Assembly (NCBI GenBank): GCA_022266195.1
Contig: WHVY01000002.1
Coordinates: 12,043,001-12,107,000, forward strand
Source: Tetranychus cinnabarinus
Lineage: Eukaryota > Arthropoda > Arachnida > Trombidiformes > Tetranychidae
DNA length: 64,000 nt
Reading direction: 5' to 3'
Each line of letters begins with the position of its first letter. The stretch's first letter is position 1. The notes beneath the pieces are model-generated. The model was not told the origin of the DNA. It was given only the letters and a program-made list of their open reading frames with translations, and did not search any database. Below, piece by piece: positions 48,595-63,154 of this stretch. Both the position numbers and the translations under genes were made by a program.

Positions 48595-51500
48595 TAATCC
48601 GTCAATTTTAACTCGACTCTTTTAGATTGCAATTGCCATTTTCCTTCTTTTTTTTCTTCTTGTTGTTCCTGTGAATCCATGAGCCATCATCAATCCTTCT
48701 TGACTACTTTAACATTTTCATCCTTCAAACCTCCTACTTTTCCCTCCTCCGCCTCTTCATCATCATTACCATCATCTACTTGCAACTGATTGAGGAATAA
48801 AAATGTGCGCATTAACTTTCAGTAAACATTTTTTTCCTCTTTTTCTCTCCTTCTTGGAATAATCATCAACATCAATTGAAAGTGTTTGTTAACCACAATG
48901 CAAGCTTTTAATCTTTTGTCTTTTCCTCATCTTCATTGTTTACACTTGCATTTTCATCAGTCGTTTCATGTGCAAAATTGTTGTGTTTCTTGCCAGAAAA
49001 GAGTCGACTTGTTCAATTAAAAGAAACATCAATTTTTTTATCACTCGAGTCTATATCTTTGTAGGCAAGCTTTGAGGTTAACTTTGCAAGTGCATCTTGC
49101 TGGTGGTCATTAATGTACAAAAGGTTGGGTCAGTAAAGGTTGATTGAATAAAATGCGAAATGAGATTAAAAACTCGTTAAGGCGCATTAACCTGGTCAGA
49201 TTAGTTTGCAAGATACTTATTCATCTTTAATGTATGCTTGTGAGTAAGAGTTAATTTGATTATATCAACTTGTGGTCCATAATGAAATTGAAAGAATAGC
49301 CAAAAGTAGACATTCATCATGATAATGATTAATGAAACAATTAGCAAGCCAAAGAATGCAACATTTATTGAAGCAAACAGGCAAAACAAATGACATAAAA
49401 AGAGTCAAATGGTCGTAAACCTTGTAACCTAAACGTTGATTGAAAGCTCAATAGATTAGCCATTTACTGGCGACTTTACACATTAAAGTTACATTTGATT
49501 CCAAGTCAAGACAAACTGAACATTTATTACAAAAGCTGCTTAAGCTGATTACATTTCAATCAATATTTCAAGTAATTAGGAATGTAAAAGCTTCCAAGAA
49601 CTGTTTCCAAAACATTTACTTGAAAACAATAATCGAACTTGAATTTGATGGAAAAGTTTAACAAATCAAACCTTTTTTCATATCAATTTCAGGTAAAAAT
49701 GTTTCTTTAAATCAAATTATCCAGTGTTTTTGCTCGAAAAACGTTTCTTGGTTAAACTGAATTGAACCAGAATTCTGGTTAAAAGAAATAAAAAAAGTAA
49801 ATAAAGAAAAGGCAAAAAGTGATAAAATGTAATTTGCCAGCAACAGAAGCAGAAAGTGCATTTTAAAAATGAAACTTAGCAAGTTAAAAATATAAGAAAA
49901 CAATTTCAAAGTCAATTTCAAATGCTTTTTACAAGTGAACACAAAAATGGTTGAAAAAAGTTGCCATTATCATTACATTATCATCACTATCATTACTATT
50001 ATTATTATCAATCTAGTTACAATTCTTGTTGATATTATTATCATTATTATCATAAGCCAACACTATAGGCAGTGTAAAGGGTAAACTTGGCATTTTGCTC
50101 ATTTTACAAGAGAAACCATGAAAATGGCTGAAAATGTTATTCACTGTCAAGTTAATAACTGCCTCTTGTTTCGAGGAGTGAATTTCACCTCCCAGTTGCT
50201 TTATAAGAAATAGAAATAATAAGAGGAGGAAAAACAAATGATTATGATGATGAAAGTACAACAGTCTGTGTTGGCAAGTGCAAGGGAACAAACGAAAGGG
50301 AAAAGTAAAGATTTGGTTGGAATGAACAAGTAATTTCATGGTTCACTGGGATAAAAGATAACTTGTAACTCCCTTCGACTTGGGAATTGGAAAGGGAGTG
50401 AGTTTACCATGAACAAGAGTAAAGAATAGTTTAACTCTGATATTTACAAGTTGCTCAGTTTATTACATTTAGAGGTGTTTTCTGCAGCTTTTCATTTTCC
50501 ATTGAATCTTGAACCATTCTCATGTACCATGCATCAAGTCGAAAGGGATAACGAAAGTAATGTTTTCAAATGTTGCAACACAAACTATAATGATATTCAG
50601 TCGAGTAAAGAGCAACTTTATAGTCACAATCATTTGCTATTCTCAAAGCCAACCGCCTCAAGAAGTTTCAGCTACAATTATAATTCAATTAAACAGAAAT
50701 GGCATTTTCTTAGTGACCTTAAGTAGCTGCAAAATAGCAACTTTTCATGTTTTCCAACCTCATTTGACAATCGATTACAATCTTGAGGTTGAGTTTAAGT
50801 GAATTATGCATTTTTGTTCACCTTTTTTATCTTTCCTCTTCTCTCATATAACTAGCCTTTTATAACCTTTTACCTTGGATAATCTTGTTGAATGCCAACA
50901 GAGAAGAAGAAGATGAAAGATGAATTTTTGCTTGGTTCCTTTTTGAGTCGACTTACACTTTTAATGTTGTTATTTCTCACTTTTAAGTGGTATTAAATTG
51001 AAATGTTTTTTATCAATAATGATAAGTACAATAACAATGATAACACAAAATAGGTAAAAATTGTTCATTTGAATGTGCATTGATTTTAAAAAGGCTATTA
51101 AAGATGCCTTTTGCCCAGTCCAGAAGGTCAACAAAGTGAAACACAATATATATATTAGATAGAGCATGTTGATTAGATTAGGTGGGTTAAGTGAAAAGGC
51201 CAGAGTGAGAGGCTAAGAGGGCCGTTAAAAGCCATTAAAATAACTTGTTGGAAGGTGTAAAAACATGATCACTTCTTTGCTTCTTATCTTTCATCTTCTT
51301 TTTTTTCTTCCTTCTTTTGACTGTGCAAAAGGTTCTTTATATATTCATAAAATGTAATTGATGGCAATTAAACAGACAAATCTTTTGGGCAAGTTTCTTT
51401 TTTTTTACTTGGCTAAGACCTATGATGATGGGCAAGATGAAACAAGATGAGAGAAGAGATGAAAGAAGAGAGGAAAAGATCAACACTCCAAGTTTACTAA

Positions 51501-54500
51501 AGAAGACAAGATAAAAATGAAAGAGCATAAGGCAAGTTAAATAAGGTTGTTTAGCTTGGTCATGTTGACTGTTCAAATTTTGTTGCCTCTTGTCTTGAGG
51601 TTTCACTTGATTTGATTAACAGGTAAACAGGTTCAACCAATACTTATATCAATGGTTTTGCTTTAATGCAATACAAATGTTTCAACTCTCTTCAAATGTT
51701 AACTTCATTCAATTATTGACAGTTAGAGCAAATATTTAAAGACACATTTTCAAAACACTTTGTAAGTTTAGTATCATGTTATGATTACATGTTTACTGGC
51801 TGCTTTTAGCCATCGATAGACTAGTTGGATTGATTATCGGGCAACTTAAAGGCATGTAAACTGACCTATGTTTTTGAGAATAAAATCGCTTCAATTATTA
51901 TCCAGTCTTTTCATGATTGAATTAATCTGAATAGTTGTGAAGAATAAAAGATTTTCAATAGCACTAATAGACTCAGTTTTTATGCCCCAAAAAACTCACA
52001 AAGTCCCAACTCTTAGCGGGGAAATCGAAGTTTTTGGACATAGTCCTTTTTCCATTTTAATCAACACAATACACATATGGTATGTTCACAACAGAGAAGG
52101 GTTTAGATGCACGAATCGATTCCCGTTTTTATGTCCCTATAAATCTACCGAGTCTCGGCTCTCAACTCGAACTAAAAAGATTTTAAGTTTGCTTAAAGAA
52201 AGGTCTTTTCCATGTCATCATCGGGTGATTCTCTTGTATCTATGAATTTTGAAGCGGAGTTGACAATGGCTGGTTGAATGACAAAAAGTGGGACAGACTT
52301 AGAGCTGTTCAGTCATTCAGAAGTCAAGATAAGGTGTCGATACAAGGTGTTCAAACGGGTAGGTCAAAACGGCTATATGTTTGAAACGAATTTGTTTATT
52401 GATCTGAAAATTTGCATATACTAGTAATTAGATTTTTACGGGAAATTAGTGCTACATGTGCTCAAAATACCCTCTTCCTTTTGTAATTACAACATTACAT
52501 TTCAACATTTCAATTCATCTACCGTCTTGATAGCAGATAAAGTTGACCAAAACGACATGAAAATCAAAGAATAATGGGAAAAGACATTGGCGATGTAAAA
52601 TGTTGATCTAAATGACGCAGTAAACTGAGCGATATCATGGAGAACATGACTGACTTGCAACACTAAAGTTTTCATCACCAATTAAAACTACAATTGAAGT
52701 TCAGGTGAACCGAGTTTAGGAAAATTTTGTGCCGTTCAAAAGCAATAGATGAATTGGTTTAAAGATACTTTTTTGCCCCAATACATACATTACATGGTTC
52801 CCTTAATCTCGAGTCCAAGTGAAGTCAAAATGATGCTTATGAATTATGTTGATGAAGATAAAATAAAACATTAATATTTACCCTTGAGGTAATGTTACCC
52901 TCAATACATTAATAACAGTGATATAAAATATGTATCATCACACATCTAGATAATCCATGAAGGACAAGATTCAATTAATATAAGAAGATAATGATGATAA
53001 TCTGTTTTGTTGAAAAATGTATAATAAAGAGCAATTAATATTCCAACTCTGAAAAGTTGCATGGAAAAGATGGCGAGAAGAAGAAGAAAAACGAAAAATG
53101 TTGAAAAATCAATTTCAACATTTATAATTATCTAAACATTTGACAATTTGTTGATTCATTACCAATTATCAAGCACGGAAGCAAGGTCACAATGAAAGGC
53201 GTCAATTGAAATGAAAGGATAATCTCTGTCAATCAACATTTGAATCTAAAAAAGCAACCTTTTTGCATTTCGATATTTTGTTCACATTTTTGACAGACTC
53301 GATTCTCATGATTAACATGATTAGTGAGATGATGAGTTTTGCCTAAATTTTAATGCTTTTGTATATTGATACTTATTCCCGTTTGATTGACACTGCAGTT
53401 GCATTGCCAGTTCATTTGTTTCATTCACTATGGTAAAGCTGTTTGGCGCAGTCAAAGTGATAACCAAAAATGATTCAGGTTGACATGTTAATCTAGGTGT
53501 AAAAAGTTTCACTTTTTCATTGATTATTTTTTTTCTCTTTTCTTTTTTGTTTGTGTCAACCTTGAAACTGTAGGTAAAGCATATTGATTAATACATGATT
53601 GAGGATGAAAAGGGATTTCAGGATGAAACGATAATGTTCAATATTTTTCAAGATTCCTTTTGTCAGCTTTTTCTTTGTTTCAATTTACTCGACAAATGCA
53701 GCAAAAGTCTGTTCAACTGAAATGACTTTTCAAATGGCTTTACTTTTTTGTTTCATTTTTTTCAACTCGTAAGTAGTTTTAAACTGTTCAAAATGATGTA
53801 TACTAATGATAAAGGTAACAATTGGAAAGGAGAACAATTTTGTTGGGAAATTTGTTTTGCTTGTTGAGCTTATCTGGTAAATTCCCTTTGACACTGTTCA
53901 ATCTTTAGGTGAAGGTAACAAGGCTCATCATTCAAGAGTAACAGTTTAAAGTACAGGGTCAGCTACTCGTAAAGGCTTTGTAAAGCTTTATTAGCCCTTG
54001 GCGCCAAATGAGGGAAATCAAAATTTTTCAATGAACACTCAATGGTCATAATATCGATTCCTTAAATTCATGAGTAGGATTTGCCTTGTTTGATTTAGAA
54101 ACTCTTGGACAGAATCTAGCGTGAAATCTCACCCAAAGAATACAGCTAATTTTGTGAACTTGAACTAAAGCCCTTGAAATGTCGATTCAACCAATTAAAG
54201 CTTTATTGGATTGAACAAAAAGTTTTTGTTTAAATGACACCAATGAATTGCATTGGAAACCCTGCTAATAAAAAGATGAATCTTGACCAAAATTCCAATC
54301 TACAAAATATTTTAAAGCCCGGAGTTGATTTAATCAGTTTATCAAAAATCTCCATAAAAATTGAGTATTTTAAAAGTTATTGAGAATTTCCTGCATTCCA
54401 AAATAGCATAGGAACCCTGTAGTCCGGCTTAGCGATTTGCGTAATGAAAATATAATACTTGCGAGTAAATCAACTCCAAAAAGTAAGTTTTCAAAACATC

Positions 54501-57500
54501 AGCTTTACCATTTCAATTGCATCTCGGATGACTAAAAATTCACATACCAGAAAAGAGTCAAAAGGATCAATGAAAAAAGGTAAAACACGAAAACTATTGT
54601 TATTCAAAAAAGGTGCAGAGGTGTTCTATTTTTGCGTTTGTTTCCAGAACTCGCTGTGCTGAACTGCAACCTTTACCACAAAATGAATCGAAAATGGAGA
54701 CTTCACCTAGCAAACGATACCAAAGATCTTCCACAAGCTGTTAAGTTATCGACTCATCAATCGAATGAAATGCTTGTTGAATAAACTTGAATTTTATAAT
54801 TTAATAATTTGATATTTGTCCAAAATTTAAGTTCGAAATGTGTTGCTAAAAATGGTCAGATAAAATGTAATAAGTAATATTGATATTGAAAGTTCATTAA
54901 TCATTTGAAAAAGAAATTTTGTTCGAAATTTTTTCAATTGTTTTTTTCAAAATATTGCACACTCCACTTTTTTCCTCTATTTATTGATGGACTCAAAACT
55001 CAATGGATCAGCTTTTTTCTCGTTTCATCTGTTTTTTGTCTAAACCCTAATTGGTGGTTATTATATTGAGCTTTTTGAATCCGGTGCACACTTATTCACT
55101 AATTTACTTTAATTTGTCAATTTCCAAGTAACTTTGATCTTCTCTAATTGTGATTTATTTCTCCTTTTGAAGGCATTTTCCTATCAAGATCTCAATTAAT
55201 CAGTCAAATGTCAAATTGAATTTAGAAATAAAGAGAGAGAGAGAGAAATAAAGCTCTGATAACATGGAAAAGAAGATGAACAAGAAAATCACATTTATTG
55301 TGCTTCTTTTAGTGATTCAACATTTCCTTCAACTTGAATCTTTGATTGACTGTTGATCATGAAATGTGATTTACGTGATTCAATTGACAAACGAGCTGAT
55401 AAGCTAAAAATGAACTTTTCACTTTTCTCATTTCTCACTCAGCAAACTAATTAAAAATGTTGAAATAAAGACAATTCAATCGAGAAAAAAAGATTTAAAA
55501 ATTGAACCAAAAACAACATTTAAAAGGCAATATCTTGATTAGAAAGTTGAACTTGCAATTGATTAGAAAATTTGACGAAAATCATTTCGGCTTTTCTCAA
55601 ATGGCCTTCCATTGAAAGAGCAACATTTTGATGAGCAAATGTGTGACTGCAATTGTTTACAGTTAACTAATCATTGATGCCATCAATAACAATAATAATT
55701 GTTGCCGTCAGGTCAATTGATTATTGACGTGAAATGAGCGTCATCATTTATGTTATCCAACAGAAAAAGGTTGAACAATGAGATAAATTGTTTACAATCA
55801 GAATTGAATTGAACGAAAACATCTATTTATCTAATGATGCTAATGATGAGGTTCAAGTCAAATAAAAGCGTTTTAAATATTGTTAATAATGTGGAAAAGG
55901 TGAGGCGAAGAAATTGAAATGATATTCTGAGGTATGAAGAGAGAAGAGAAAAGGAGAATGAAGATGAAAAGAAGATGAAAATTAATATAAGATGAAAATG
56001 ATGATAACTATTCAAAGTTGAGTAAGTGCGTGAGTCTGTCAGATGAAAATGATGCTACTGATTGATGGATTTTAACATTCTCGGCTTTTTTTGCTCAATC
56101 TTTACTTGGTTACGATTGTTGATTCTCTGTGTGGTCCAAACACAGTTTCCCGCTTTCACTCATTTTTACCTCTTAAGCCCGACTTATGATTTATGACTTA
56201 ACCCTATTAGTTTACACTGCATCACTGTGCATGTGTCCATGTGAGTGCTAGGCAAAGGCAACATGAACAAGGTTGAGTGAGAAGAGGAAAAAGAAATGAG
56301 TAAAACAATGATGATCATGATGAAACAAATTAAGCATATTACATGATCATCATTAGGCTCAACAGGGATTTAACTCTGTCTTTACTGTTTTCGGTTAGTT
56401 GAAGGTTCAAGTCAATAAAAGTTTTGCCAACCAACTTTACCAACATGCAATAACAATAGTGATAATAAGCTTGCAGCAAGATTGAATGAAACTTTTTTTT
56501 CCTTCACTCAATTATTCAAAAAACGTTTAAACTCAAAGTTTTTAAAAGATGATAAAATATCGATATTTCGAGTTTTGTAAATGGAAAATTTCGAACATTT
56601 TGAAAATTCTTTAAAATTTAATCAAATTGTTGTCGACTTTTCCCGTTCAATTTTCTTAAAAGTTTCTTGGTTTTATTGTTGAAAAACTTAGGATGAAAAT
56701 GTTGACGCGAGTTTTGAAAAGGTTTGACGAAAGTTTTTCAAGTTTTTAGATAACGAATCTATTTCGATGGCAATTCCGTTGACATTAATTTTGAGTTGAT
56801 TTCTTCTTTTCTCAGATCATTTTGGTGGCTATTCATTATTTTTATCAACCTTTATCATTTGCAAAAGTCAAGTTTGCGTTGAAAAAATTTTATTGCAAAA
56901 AGTCGCTTTCGATGTTATCAGTGACAATGATATTCAAATGAAATATGAATACATCTATTAGATTGATTCCCATTGTTGACCTCAAAGTTGGCAAATGTTT
57001 GGAGCAAAAGGTTTTGTCGATATTCAATCTTACGTTATCTCAACTGTGAATCTTTGAGGTGTTCATAAACGCGTAAATCCAAAGCAATGGCAAGATGTAA
57101 AGATGATTAAGTCTGAATGAGTGCAACTGTATGAGAGAAAAGTATTGAAATTGAAATCCCTATGAGGGCTTCATGATAAAAATCTGATTCTTTGTCTTCT
57201 ATTGTTTGCCTTTTTTTCTTCCATTCATGCAACCATTCAAACTATTAACTATCAAATGGTCTTGACTTTTAACCTTTAATCTAGAGAGGGAAATGACGAG
57301 TATCACAGTCGAGGACAATGCATTTACCTTGACTTATCTCGAGTCACATCCAAGTCACTTTGTTATCTTCAATTGGCTCTTTTCAAATTCTTGGTAAACT
57401 CTTTTGTTTGAACAAATTTCGGGCAAAGAGCGCAGATGATTTTTAAATTTAGATGTGAAAAGTTGCAACTTGAAGGGCAATTAATGTGAATAATTGACAT

Positions 57501-59208
57501 TTCGTTTGATTAAAGATAAATTTCATTTTTTGTACTTTTCTGTTCAACTTTGGCTTTCGATTGTTTTCCCATTATATGTTGGTCATTGAGTTAATGAGAG
57601 GAATAAATGTTTGCGAAAATTGCCTTTACCTTTTTAAACCTGTGCTTTTTATTGTTGTAAAGAGGCCAAGAATGACTTTATTTTCTCGCACTTTTTGCTT
57701 TCCAATGTTTTTTTACATTTCCATTGAAGCATTAGGTGAAAGGTTAGCCAATTCATTGTTAATTTAATAGCAATGATACCCATGAATCTAATGAACAAAT
57801 CTAGTAAAACTTGAACCGTGTTTCCGGTTTTATTTGGTTTTCCCTTTTGTTTCCGAGACTCTTTTTGTTTCCTTGAAGTGGCGCACTGTTTTTGGCCATC
57901 ATTTTGTTATACTTAATCTTCCGGGTTATAATTGTTGAGTCAAATATTCATGAGCAGCTTTTGGATTTTTGTCTGCCTTTAGCTTGCCCAGCAAAACGTA
58001 AAACTAGACTTATGAATAAGATTCTTGTAGGTTCTTAGGAGTAGAGAGATGAAAATACACGTTAATTCATAAATTAGTCTTTGTTGTTGTATCATCAACA
58101 TCAACTTGAAACATAACATCATCACTTTTTACGCTTTATTAAAGTAATTTTTTCTTTATTTTACGCAATTTTTGACCTAAATATGCTCTTCATTCATTTT
58201 TCAGTAGATGTGCCATTGATTTTTGATGCAGTCAAAAATTTAAACAAAGCTTTTCAAAGTTAGTAAGACTTTGACTCTTTAGTCAACTAACGAGTTATCC
58301 TAGCCATTAGACTATGCCGGATGATTAAACCAGGTTATAAAATGATGAATTTATAAAGAAAGTTTAGTGAGTCAATCTTTTATTGACTCATCATTCAATC
58401 AAGTTACAACTGACAGACGTTGTGTGTAAGAGTTTAAAATTTTAGACTCTAAGAAATTATTTTTTCTTTTCTCAAAGGTTCTTTTTCGCTGTCAATAAAC
58501 AAATTCACTGCTTTTTGTAATGCAAATGATCTAATTTGAAGTGATGATAAAGTCAATTAAACAAAATTGAAACATAAAATTTTCTCAAAAACTATGATAA
58601 TTTTAGTTGATGAGAGATGCAATTTTGAAAGCGATTTACAATTTTAACATTCAACTTGTTAAACGAGCTCAACCTTGTAATCTCTCTGTTGACCCAATTT
58701 TTGCACATCATCGAGATGATAAGCAACATCACAACATAATAGGAAAACAACAAGGTATTAGAATGTGAAGCAAGGGAAGGAAAGCAAAAAGATATTCAAA
58801 GGAAGAGAAACAATTTCATAGAAAAAAGGTAAAAATTTAAGTGCCAAAGTAGTGGCAGCAAAGGTAAAGTCTTTTTTTGGCTCGCAAATTCAACAGTTAC
58901 AGTCAGTTGTAATATATTAAGTCAACAGGGAAGCTGGCAAAACTAGCAGCTTAGGGTCAAAAAGTTAAGCACTGCTGAGTGAGTGAGTAAAGTAGCATAA
59001 AAACGAGCAACAATGTTAATACATGCTTATTTATTCAAGTTAGTAAATTGTCAAGTTTGTTTTTTTTCCTCGCAAACACACAAACAACCTTTTTTTATTC
59101 AACATTTTGAGCAGACATTTCGTCTTGGCCAGTCAGACCCATTCTTTGAGAGGCTTTTAATGATGATGAAGGAGGTTCAACTCAAGACTTTGATTATAAC
59201 AACTTCCT
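48595..59208. other. Gene-poor intergenic DNA, about 10.6 kb
   Basis: No coding region that I can support. A less AT-rich patch at about 51960-52370 contains a 102-codon frame that opens with GTG and has no recognised domain. (AG)n lies at 55232-55246. TTGGCGCCAA at 53998-54007 repeats the 10-mer found upstream of the T-box gene. The antisense tRNA-Glu-like fragment at 58296-58321 is listed separately. Confidence 0.55.
58296..58321 (-). repeat. tRNA-Glu-like 5' fragment (intergenic)
   Basis: The minus strand reads TCCGGCATAGTCTAATGGCT then AGGATA; three differences from the copy at 27174. It continues ACTCG, then AT-rich DNA with no anticodon or T arm. Confidence 0.7.
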
Positions 59209-59532
59209 ATGAAGGTGGTCAGTCGCATTGTGTCCGTAAAAAGTCGACACATTAAGACTAACCCTAGTTCGTGCCTTTCCTTCCCAGTCAGTGCTTCAAG
59301 TGGTTACTCTTTTTTTATTATCATTTACCTCCCTCTATTTCACTTTCAATGTATTGACCCAAGAAGAAACCTTGACTCGGTTCACTTTGACCTCTTGTGG
59401 TTTGAACGTCTTTTTAGGTCTTTTTGCTTTTCTTCTTTGCTCAATGACATTCACAGACACACAGTGGACAAAGTGGACCTACAAGTGAGCCTGTTGCCGT
59501 TGAAGGTCAACCGTCTTGTTTCAACTGGTTAA
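59209..59532 (+). other. Possible coding region: hydrophobic exon, or 107-codon ORF in a second frame
   Basis: A patch less AT-rich than its surroundings, with two overlapping open frames. Frame one is an ATG-initiated ORF of 107 aa ending in TAA. Frame two could be an internal exon at 59288-59485, preceded by a strong acceptor (TGCCTTTCCTTCCCAG) and followed by a usable donor (ACAA|GTGAGC). It would encode two hydrophobic segments (VVTLFLLSFTSLYFTFNVL and CGLNVFLGLFAFLLC) joined by a short polar loop, then TDTQWTKWTY. That is typical of a multi-pass membrane protein. I recognise no family, and which frame is real (if either) cannot be settled here. Confidence 0.3.
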
Positions 59533-62500
59533 CCATTAAAACGATCATTATTAATGTTGCTTCAAAAGGCAATAAATTGTTTCTAAAAACTAAACCTTCT
59601 GTTGTTATTAACATTTCTGTTTATTGATAGTGAAATGTTGATGCAAAAAAGGTTTAGTTTTTGGTGTGTGTTTGTGTGTGTTACCTCGTTTTGTCAGGCC
59701 AAAAAGTTGTTCAGTTGTTGAGGTTATTTGGTGAGATGTTCAAGTGTGAATTTTTGAGGATAATTTATTAAGTTGATAAATGGTTTTCCGTTTAAGCTCA
59801 TTAACGTATGAAAAGTGGTTTAAAAACAAAAGCAGTTGCCCGTTCAATCCAGTCATTACAAGTGATCAGTTTAGGTCAACTTTGCAAGCATCAAGAGTGG
59901 CCATTATTCATTTCATCGGCTATAATCATCTTCATGATTAGGTATTAAAAAGTAAATTGTCAAAGAAAAAAAAGAAAATCAAAGAATCTTTCGTTGATTA
60001 ATTGTTGAACCTTTTCAAGCTGTTTAACTCAAGTTAATTATAGCTTATCAAAAAGTCAACCATTTGGTTGGACCTTTGCTCCTCAGATTTGCATCAATTG
60101 ATTTCAGGTTTGCAAAAACTTAAACTAATTAGTATCATATTCTGGTTGGCCACCCTATGAGAGAGGAAAGATGAGGTCGATGATGATCCTGATGTTGATG
60201 GTTTTTGAAGCAAGAAAGAGTCCAAAATTGGACCAACAAGGAGGTAGAAGCGAAAGGAAAATAAAATGGTTCAACAGAAGATTTTACAGTGAAAAGTGAT
60301 ATTTACTAAGAGATGGCAAAGCCGCATGAGCCTCGCCATTTTGAACCTCATTTTACACTCAACATGATCTTTTACACTCTTCATCCCTAAATACATTAAC
60401 GGTAAAAAAAGTTCGTTGATAATTATGATAATAATGGTTGGTATCGATACATGTTAACAGTCTTTTATAAGGTTTCGAATGACCTGTGAACAGAGATCAT
60501 TTTATGCCCAATTTTCAGTCGATTTACTCAAATTACTGGAAACGATGAAAGTGTTGCTTCGTTACAACCAATTTTGTAAACCATCTTGTTCTAGTTGAGT
60601 TTTACGAACTTTTAATGGCTTTGATTTAGAGGTTTTATCACTCATTTTATCGACTACTTTCGATGTCTAGTTCAACATTTCAACAGTTGAATGGAAATGT
60701 TTAAAAATACAAAAAATTTGACACGATTGAATCTATTCTTAATCATGTTCTCGTCATGAAAATAGAGGCAAAGACTTGATCAATTGTTTAAATTTGATAA
60801 ACTTTTTGTTCAAGTTTCGTCTTCTGGATTTGCTTGAAAACGAAAGCGTGAAAAAGTTGACTTTTGTTGGTCTTTCGTCTTTTAATCAATTGTTGTACAT
60901 TTTGTTGCTTCAATGAAATACTGTTTGCTATTGTATCATTTGTTGATTTGACGATAACTGATCATTTCCCATTATCAACAAGTCAAATAGCAATTTCCGT
61001 TTCTAAAGTGAATGTAACGCCAAGTGAAGAGAGGAAAATGTTGATTATCGCGCCTTTCGCTAATCACTATGTTAATCATGTCGATCAATGATGTTACTAA
61101 AGGAAACCTTTTCCTTGGCTTTTGACAGTTTTTGATTTACTTGTGAGCGTGAGTGTTTGCTTTTACAACTAAAGCTAAAGTTACCCAAACATGTTGATAT
61201 ACAGTAGGAAAGGGCAGCAAAAAAAGCAGCCGAGAGAAGCAAATCGTACAAGTAACATGACAACAAGAAGGAAAGAACACACAAAAAAGATCGTTTCTGT
61301 CGCTTTGTCACATTTATTATCATTGACTATTCAATATTGTACATGATACATTTCTTGTATGTTTATGTGTGACTGTGTGTTCAACTTTTGTATTCAAGTT
61401 TCGTTCAAAAGCATGTTGAATAGCCTCTCACCAATATGAATGATGGTAAAGAGAGAGAGAGTAGCTCGAAAAAATAAACCAAAAATGAATTAGCATAAGT
61501 GATTTATATTTACAGATCAATGATGTCGATTGAAAAAGTCAAAAGGTCTAACAGTGGGCTTGACTATGAAAGTGGGCTTGCGATATAAATGTTGCCATTA
61601 TACTTGAAGCTGTTTCAAGTTGATGTGTTTTTTGCTGCCTTTACTGACTTGGCCAGTACCTTGGATTGATAATGTTTGACTGTTGATATTGATAGTCAAG
61701 AGGAAGGCAAGAAAGGAAAGAGTCAATTGTCGTTTTTATATCATTGTGTATATTAACCATAGGAGTTAAACTGTAGGTAAACAGCCAGGGAAAAGGCAAA
61801 GTTGCTTTTTTGTTGTCGTCTGTGTGGTTGTGCCATTCACTTGAATAGGAACAAGATGATGTATTTTCAAATCATTGTCTTCTTCTCTAAATCATTCTTT
61901 CACTTTCTTTTCTTTTCTCTCTCTTCGACTTCCTTGTTCAATGTCTGTTTGTCTCATTTTTACCTTGTTTCAGGACAATGACTATTTGGTCTTGAGTCTG
62001 CAAAATGGAGTTACAATGAAATCTTGCAAATAACTTTGGGTTAAACACGATTGAATGGCACTTGAAAAGTGTCTACCTTGATGCTTTTTATCGTTTGTTC
62101 ATTATTAGTTTTTGTTGTATTTAGTTGATTGAAAATGTGACCGATAATCTCTGAGGTTAATTGGTTTAGAATTCATTGTTTTTCGATTTTTGCAATGTTT
62201 GCAAATTAAAGTTACTTGAATGTAAATCGATGAAACTATGATCAACTTTGATTGTCTTTGGACCCTTAGTGATCAAAACAAGACAAGAAGTAAAAACAAT
62301 TTTCAAACTCGAAATTTTATTAATACACAAATTAGACACTTTGCCGGTCAATCGGCTTGAATTTCATTAAATTAAACTTGTAAGCTGATAGTTCGCATAA
62401 ATTGTTTACTTTTTAAACTATCGAATGCAAAGGAAATTCCAAAAGTTTTTGAGTTCATCAAGTTTGAAGTGACAGTTAAGGCCAACTTGAACATTGAAGT

Positions 62501-62678
62501 GTGACCAGTTTCAGTATGAAAGTCGGCGTCATCTATGAGAGGAAAGTTTCGCTAATCTTTGTCAATGCAAATGTAAATGTACACTTTTGGAGGCTGAACC
62601 TGATGCACAAAATGTTTAAACATCAAAACACCGAATGGTAAATATTACCAAACTTGACATACTTTATCATGTAACTTC
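59533..62678. other. Intergenic or intronic DNA
   Basis: Nothing supported. If the exons at 59288 and 63097 belong together, this stretch lies within their intron. Confidence 0.5.
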
Positions 62679-62867
62679 ATGTTGCCGAATAAACTTCAAA
62701 ACCTACAAAATGGAAACAAATTGATCAAGTTGACAATAATGAAAGAACGGACAAAAACAACTAAAAAATCAAAAACTGGATCAAAATCAATCGATTCAAA
62801 AACTCGACCAACAAAAGACAAACCGAGTTTCCAAAAATCTCTTAAATTCCTTTCAATTTCTTTATAA
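62679..62867 (+). other. Small Lys/Ser/Thr-rich open frame
   Basis: A 62-codon frame from ATG to TAA, strongly basic (repeated KTTKKSKTGSK-like composition), with no signal peptide or domain. An equally long frame is open on the opposite strand. Probably chance in A-rich DNA; recorded because it is complete. Confidence 0.12.
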
Positions 62868-63096
62868 CCGTTATTCATTATAAGTCCATTGAAGCGGCTC
62901 AAATTTGGCGCAAATGGTGTCATCAAAAGAATGTTAAAAATGTTCATCTTTCAAATAAACTTTCAATCTTTTCAAATGTTGAAAATGATAACTTTCCCGT
63001 TTCCAGGTAAAAACTATTTTGCTCTTCATCCAATGATCATTTTTACCTGCAAATCTTTACCCATTTGACTATCGTTTTTTTGCCCTTTCAAAGTAG

Positions 63097-63154
63097 AGCA
63101 ATTAAATTTAAACCTCGTAATTTACCGCACTCAATAGGCCATTATGACACACAG
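63097..63154 (+). other. Possible internal coding exon
   Basis: A T-rich tract and TTTCAAAGTAG acceptor precede one base plus 19 codons reading AIKFKPRNLPHSIGHYDTQ, followed by a strong CAG|GTAAGA donor. Its starting phase (one base) fits the two bases left over at the 59485 donor. Candidate last exons follow at a TTGATTGCAG acceptor (63361) and a TTGTTACAG acceptor (63470); both reach stops quickly. The case rests on splice signals and composition only. Confidence 0.25.
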
